From assembly GCA_032690845.1 (NCBI GenBank), contig CM064426.1, positions 60,302,631-60,366,630 on the forward strand: a stretch of 64,000 nucleotides of DNA. Reading direction: 5' to 3'. Positions 59,179 to 64,000 of the stretch are shown here, piece after piece (within the stretch, counting starts at the first letter, position 1; each line of letters begins with the position of its first letter). This DNA comes from Eleusine coracana subsp. coracana. Lineage: Eukaryota; Streptophyta; Magnoliopsida; Poales; Poaceae. Below the pieces are notes generated by a model, which saw only the letters and a program-made list of their open reading frames with translations, did not search any database and had not been told where the DNA came from. A program made the translations under genes and the position numbers.

Positions 59179-60101
59179 TCCTCCCCTTCTTGAATTGGAG
59201 TCGCCCTCGACTCCATCTCATCATCAATCTCCTGCAAAAGGTTAGTACTAGCAGAATGCAAAGTACAAGATACATGATCATCGATAGAAGATATATCACG
59301 ACAAAGCATAGTATAGCAAGGTGCATCATGATTATCACAAAGTTTAGCAACAGTAGATGTCATAGCAAGAAAAGCACCTCCCTTTAACTGAATAGCCTTA
59401 TGTTTAACATCAGAAAGTTGTTTGTTATCATGTTTATTCTCAGTATTTTCAGCAAGCAGTTTAAAATGATTTATAATATCAGCAGGCAATAATGGGCGCA
59501 AAGTAATATTCCTGTCCTTATGCACGAATGTATATGTATTAGTTCTACCATGGTGGGTAGCATCCGTATCATATTCCCATGGACGGCCTAATAAAAGCGA
59601 ACATGCTTGCATAGGTACAACATGAAAATCAGCAGAGTCTTGATAAGAACCTACTAAAAAGTGTATGCGTGCTGATCGAGTTACCTGTGTCGTACCACTA
59701 TTGTTGAACCATTTGATGTGGTAGGGCTGATGTAGTGCATGCGTGGTCAAGCCAAGTTTGCTTACCAAATCAGAACTTACCAAGTTGTTACAGCTCCCAG
59801 TATCAATGATGGTGAGAACACGGCGGTCCGCGACAATGAGGTACATGTAGAATAAATTGTTGCGTTGTTGTTCTTCCTCTTGTCCCACCTGATTGGTCAA
59901 CACACGCTGTACAATGAGAGTAGGAAAACCCGCGGTGGCAGCAATAGAATCAATGGCAGTAGTCTCCTGCTCCTCCGTCAAATCTGCAACAAGGTTAGCC
60001 ATACGAGCAAATTCATCTTCAACATCACTACAACTTTCATACCCATTAGCAGTAGCGATGAAAGCACGACGACTAGGGCAATCCTTCATGACATGTCCCA
60101 T
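59179..60101 (-). pseudogene. Gypsy element 2 protease region
   Basis: Open frame continuous from the zinc knuckle (MGHVMKDCPSRRAFIATANG). SDVEDEFARMANLVADL is followed by the aspartic protease active site IDTGSCNNLVSSDLVSKLG and VVPMQACSLLLGRPWEYD. The frame stays open into the 3' LTR (to 58944), so the protein would end in LTR-encoded residues. Intact over more than 300 codons, unlike the gag region. Confidence 0.85.
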
Positions 60102-61131
60102 GCCCTTGTAGCGGTGGCATATAATGGTGGTGGAGGAGCCACTCCTAGTACCGGAAGTAGTAACCTTCTTCTGGTGTTAGTGCTGCACACTAGACGATTA
60201 CGCTTCAGAAGTAGGTGCAAGTGAAAGAGTTGTTGCTGGTGGCTTAGCAACATGACTCTTCAAGTTCTCTACTCCAGTGCGTTGCTGGAGAGATTGCTCA
60301 GTGTTGGACCTGCAAGATTGTTGTGGAAGGCGTTCCTGTACTTCCTTCAGCCTTAAGAGCAATATGATATAATTGGCTGAACCTATTCCACTCTTTATAG
60401 TCAACAATATTCTGGATGTCACGGTTCAAACCATAAAAAAATCTAGCACTAGTTTCAACATCATCTTCATTTATATCACAACATGCTAAACCAATAAGCA
60501 ATTCCTGATAATATTCCTCTACTATTTTACTATCTTGTGTTAAAGATTATAATTTCAAACGTAAATCACGTTGGTAATAAGGAGGAACAAAACGAGATTT
60601 CATGCGTTGTTTCAAAACAGGCCAAGTGGCAGGTATAGCAGCATTAGTATTGCAAAGATCATTCCACCAAAAGAGAGCAAAACCTGTAAACTCACTAGTA
60701 GCAAGTCTAACTCTATGCTCAGCAGGAACTAAATAAGAATTAAATTTCTGTTCAACAGCAAGTTCCCAATCTAAGTATGCTTCAGGATCAGCACTACCAG
60801 CAAAAGGTGGTATGTTAAATTTGGGCTTAACAAAAGTATTAGTATTTCCATGATTGTTATTACCTCCAATACCGTGTCGATTACGGTGAAGATGATCTGC
60901 ATCACGGTCAAAATCATCATCAGCAGCAGCAGCAGCTTGTTGAGGTGGAGGTCATCGTTCAACATCCTCAATTCGGTGGGCAACAGTGTTGATGTGACCC
61001 ATCAACTCGGCAAACTTCGTTTCCATGAATGTACACTGATCCGCAAGAAGCTTTGTTAGCTCGACCTTGGACACGCAATCATTAAAGTCTGTAGGGAACT
61101 CCGAATCTGCAGGTGTCCCTTTCCCTGACAT
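60102..61131 (-). pseudogene. Gypsy element 2 gag
   Basis: Likely start MSGKGTPADSEFPTDFNDCV at 61131, followed by LLADQCTFMETKFAELMGHI. The Gag core follows in other frames (FFYGLNRDIQNIVDYKEW near 60400-60440). The knuckle is CHRYKGMGHVMKDC: the second Cys is Tyr, so zinc binding should be impaired. Several stops and shifts. Confidence 0.75.
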
Positions 61132-62259
61132 GGTTAAAAGCAAAAGACAAGACTACACAAAAGGATTAGCCCTATCAACTAGCAGCTATCAGAGGGTGTT
61201 GAAAGTGGGAAACAATATCAGAAGCAATATATCACAATCTTGCAAGTGTTCTTACCAAAGCCAACAGGACGGCACAATCTGGTGTCGAGCTTGGGTGTAA
61301 CAGTTGCAAGGAAGAAACCTGTGCTGCAATATATATAGCTTGGAAGGCTAATATGTATGTCAGTGGAACACAATTTAATAACAGATAGTAGCACTGAATA
61401 AATGTCCAAAGTAGTGTCCTAATTGCTGGCAAAAGAATCATGTTCAAAAATAGTTGTGACAGCAAGAACAATGGCAAAGGCAGCAAGGATCAAAACAGAC
61501 TTCACAGACTTAGAATTTTCAGGGCGGGGGGGGGGGGGGGGGGGGGGGGAATCAAAATCTTGTTTTTTTGTATGATTTTTCCACTATTTTTTCTGTGATA
61601 GAGGAACACAAAGGAAGGAACCACAAGAAGTTTCAACTCCAACAGAGGGAAAACAAAGGGTAGGCAAAATCTCAAAGTTTCGCCAAAAGCGCTATTTTTT
61701 ACTTCACAAATTTTTTCTATTTTTCCCCATTTTTTTTTGAATTTTTTGACGAGGGCACACAGGGAAAAGCCCAGTGTGGGTCACCTCAACTTTGAGTCAA
61801 GAATCTACTGTAAAAATTTCAACCCAATCGGAGCAACGAGCGAAAAGTTCTGCATGTTTTACCGAAGGTAGGTCAAGATAGGGTTTGAGGGATGAGGGGG
61901 GGGGGGGACAGAAACAGAATCGGGTAGGGTTTTTTTGTTGGCAACGGATTATGGGTGTGGTGGGTGGGTGACACGATGGTGAATCCAATGGAAAACACAA
62001 TGGTGATGGTGGTGTGCAGCGGAGATCAAAACACAAACCGAATCGAAACACAAATTCAAACCAGCAACTGAACTTGACTAGGACACAAACTCAACACTAC
62101 GGACTCTGAAATTAAATTATGCAAAGACTAAATAATGTCTGGGATGGTGGGAAAATAATTTTTTGTAGGCTTTTTCATGGACAAAAGGTGATGCACAATT
62201 GAATCTAAAGGGAAGAACATGATAATACCTCACGAGGAACCTAGGAATCTGATACCACT
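61132..62259 (-). other. Gypsy element 2 leader
   Basis: Non-coding. Runs of 24 G (61526-61549) and 12 G (61896-61907) on the plus strand, i.e. C runs in the element RNA. Several T-rich runs near 61700-61740. Confidence 0.7.
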
Positions 62260-63019
62260 TGATGTAGATATGGCCCAATCTTCCGAGAGGTAAGGGGATA
62301 AACTTGAATTTGGGGAACTCGGTGTCAACGACCCGGCTTGAATCAGACACGATCCAACCCCGCAACCGTTACACCAAGCACAACTTGATTGTTCCTGCAA
62401 GCGAAATCGAGAACACAAGCAAGAGAGGATAAACACGCAATCTGACATTGCAAATATGGATGAAGCGAATCACAAAAAAAGGTTCAAGCTCTAAACAAAA
62501 AAGGACTAATCGCCACAGTGGTGTAGAACAAGAATAGGGGCCCTGGATTACTGTAAAAGGACTTGTCGCCACAGTTACAATAATTCGATCAAGTTTCTCT
62601 CTGGAAAACTGAACTAAACAAAACCCGAATCTAAAAGATGGCGGCTACTAAGTTTATATAGGAACCAATGGCGTCCTAGGGTTGGGGGCGACTAGGGGGG
62701 CGCCCACAATATGGGCTTGAGGCCCGACATGATACATGACCAAGTTGGTCCAAAATAGGTGACGCATCACCTTGTCATGGTTACACAGCATGACCCACGA
62801 CCCTTCTGGACCTAGGACCAGAAACAAAACAACGACGTCGTCGCCCCTTTCCAACGCATCAAAGAATGCCTCATTTGGACGTCGGATGTGGGAGATATTA
62901 TCAAAACCGTGAAGGGGTGTCGGCTGAATCCGAGACGAACGCGGCGACCTAGTTGGGACGACTTGTAACTTGGGGAAGGCCATGATATGCGCATATACAG
63001 CATGGTAATGTCCTCATCA
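62260..63019 (-). repeat. 5' LTR of the nested gypsy element 2
   Basis: 760 bases, collinear with 58420-59178. Confidence 0.9.
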
Positions 63020-64000
63020 CATACATACCCATTTGGTTCTTAATTGCCTTGGTTCTCATTTGCTCGATCGTCCATTTGGTATTTGCGAAAAATTATAAGG
63101 CCATAAAAGTGCCACTATTTGAAAATGAGTGTTTGAGAGTTCCCTCTATATTCCAAGTGCAGTGTTTAATTATGTATTTAGCGAGGGCACTTGGAAAATG
63201 GAGAATTTCCTTGTCTCAACAATTTTCTGGAAGTGACCGTACGGTCCGGTCATTAGACCGTACAGTACGGTCAGTGGCACTATGCACAGTGCCTAGGGGG
63301 AGTCTGGTCGTAGAGACCGGACAGAACAGTCCTAGAGACCGTACCGTCCGGTCTGCACAATGGCTAGCAGACCCCAACCTGACCGGACAGTTCGGTGTAG
63401 AGAGCGGACCGTCCGATCAGTTCATTTGATCGCACGATGAATCTTCAGATCCTGACCGTTGATCGGGTCCTTGTTAATCTCGGTCGTTCATGGAAATTTG
63501 ACCTAGGTCAAAGTCGGGTCAGTTGGTTTGTCTTCATCCTTGTTCTTCCTGTCAAGGCTGAGAACTCATCCCGAGCATGCCGCCACCTCGCCTTCGTCAC
63601 CGCCCTCGCCTCTCATCGCCGTCGCAGACCCGCTCAGCACCCCACGCCGCCGTTCTCACCTGCATAGCCACGCCCGTGACCTCGCGCCGTGCCGCCTCCA
63701 CCAAGCCGCAGCCGTCGCCGCCGCTATGCGCCCACGCTGCTCCACCCTCGCCACCGACGAGCCGCCGCGCTGCACTACCGCTCGCCCCCACTCTACCACG
63801 CGCACGCATCCGCGCCTATGCAACTGCTATCTCCCACGCCATCGCCAGCTCCACCCCCTCGCGCGCACGCAAGGACAGAGGCTTTCCTCCTTGCTCTCCA
63901 TTGCCAGCAAAGTTCAAGACTTAATCTTTTTGGCAATCAAAGGGTGTTCTGTGGTGTTCATCTTCTTGGCATGTTTATTCCCCAGGGTATTGAGCCTATC
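63020..64000 (+). other. Copia interior, continued, with GACCGGAC motif cluster
   Basis: Resumes the copia interior after the CATAC duplication. 63230-63420 is dense in GACCGTAC/GACCGGAC and GTCCGGTC words like those of the 5' LTR. From about 63570 the DNA is very GC-rich; the ORF at 63577-63924 is an Arg/Pro/Ala-rich composition artefact without a known domain. Confidence 0.45.

Larger units (their letters stand above)
58420..63019 (-). mobile_element. Ty3/gypsy element lacking pol, nested in the copia element
   Basis: Exactly bounded by the 5-base duplication CATAC (58415-58419 and 63020-63024). LTRs 58420-59178 and 62260-63019 begin TGATGTAGATATGG and end TCCTCATCA. Minus strand: primer site TGGTATCAGA just inside the right LTR (near 62257), gag (60102-61131), protease (59179-60101), then directly a polypurine tract (AAGAAGGGGAGGA) and the 3' LTR. 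Reverse transcriptase, RNase H and integrase are absent. LTR ends, gag and protease are related to the element at 33369-39473. The LTRs differ by roughly 7-8% by eye over their first 330 bases. Confidence 0.92.
54302..64000 (+). mobile_element. Non-autonomous Ty1/copia (SIRE-like) element, runs past the window
   Basis: 5' LTR 54302-56010 with inverted ends TGTAA/TTACA, inserted in the LINE; the base word TCAGT (54297-54301) is the presumed left target copy. Next come a primer site (TGGTATGAGAACC at 56013), a decayed gag (56064-57829) and a long non-coding part interrupted by a gypsy element (58420-63019) and resuming at 63020. No protease, integrase or reverse transcriptase follows gag. The 3' LTR is outside the window. 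Confidence 0.8.

Noticed and set aside
63577..63924. 115-codon Arg/Pro/Ala-rich ORF
   Set aside because: Low-complexity GC-rich sequence within a copia interior; overlapping open frame on the other strand.

Overview
The window is plant nuclear DNA from a grass (Poaceae), most likely a panicoid-type genome. The genes have GT-AG introns, GC-rich first exons and AT-rich introns. The intergenic space is full of grass-type transposons: Ty3/gypsy and Ty1/copia LTR elements, LINEs, Helitron, Mutator, hAT, Tourist and Stowaway elements. The NBS-LRR-type and F-box relics resemble large grass gene families. The species cannot be fixed from sequence alone.

Layout. 1-6.1 kb holds the only two genes that look functional, arranged tail to tail: the 3' part of a ureide permease (+, five visible exons, stop at 1656) and a complete three-exon DnaJ/zinc-finger co-chaperone of the JJJ1/DNAJC21 type (-, 6121 to 2507). 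From 6.2 to 52 kb lies a decayed F-box cluster: four related pseudogene copies (10.0-19.3, 26.3-27.0, 50.3-51.4 and 51.6-52.15 kb) and an orphan 3' flank at 7.4 kb. They are separated and broken by transposons. Copy 1 is split by a Tourist-like MITE and by a 7.8-kb composite insertion bounded by a GGGGA duplication. Copy 2 has lost its 5' half and lies just beyond a Helitron. Copy 3 carries three TAG stops and a frameshift. An NBS-LRR-type pseudogene lies at 43.4-46.6 kb.

Mobile DNA. Several elements can be delimited to the base by target-site duplications (TSDs): a Mutator-like element (9006-9810, 9-bp TSD); a hAT MITE (19902-20436, TSD TGTGGAAA); a solo copia LTR (27702-28067, TSD GACAC); a gypsy element with partial pol (33369-39473, TSD TGCCC) nested in a long-TIR element (about 33023-40015); a short-LTR element without pol (40517-42722); a polyadenylated retroposon (47308-48831, TSD AAGTAGGCAG); a Stowaway MITE (48933-49070); and a gypsy element without pol (58420-63019, TSD CATAC). 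This last one is nested in a non-autonomous copia element that starts at 54302, is itself inserted in a LINE (52150-54301), and runs off the window. A MITE family with ends like AGGGACTTGCTAATTTTCAG recurs five times.

Reading as a whole: two conserved housekeeping genes at the left edge, then roughly 58 kb of degenerating resistance/F-box sequence with repeated, nested transposition. I see no complete new biochemical system. The points most worth following are the F-box amplification and decay, the templated filler at a pol deletion, head-to-tail Helitron 5' ends, two LTR elements without pol, and a retroposon of unknown parent.
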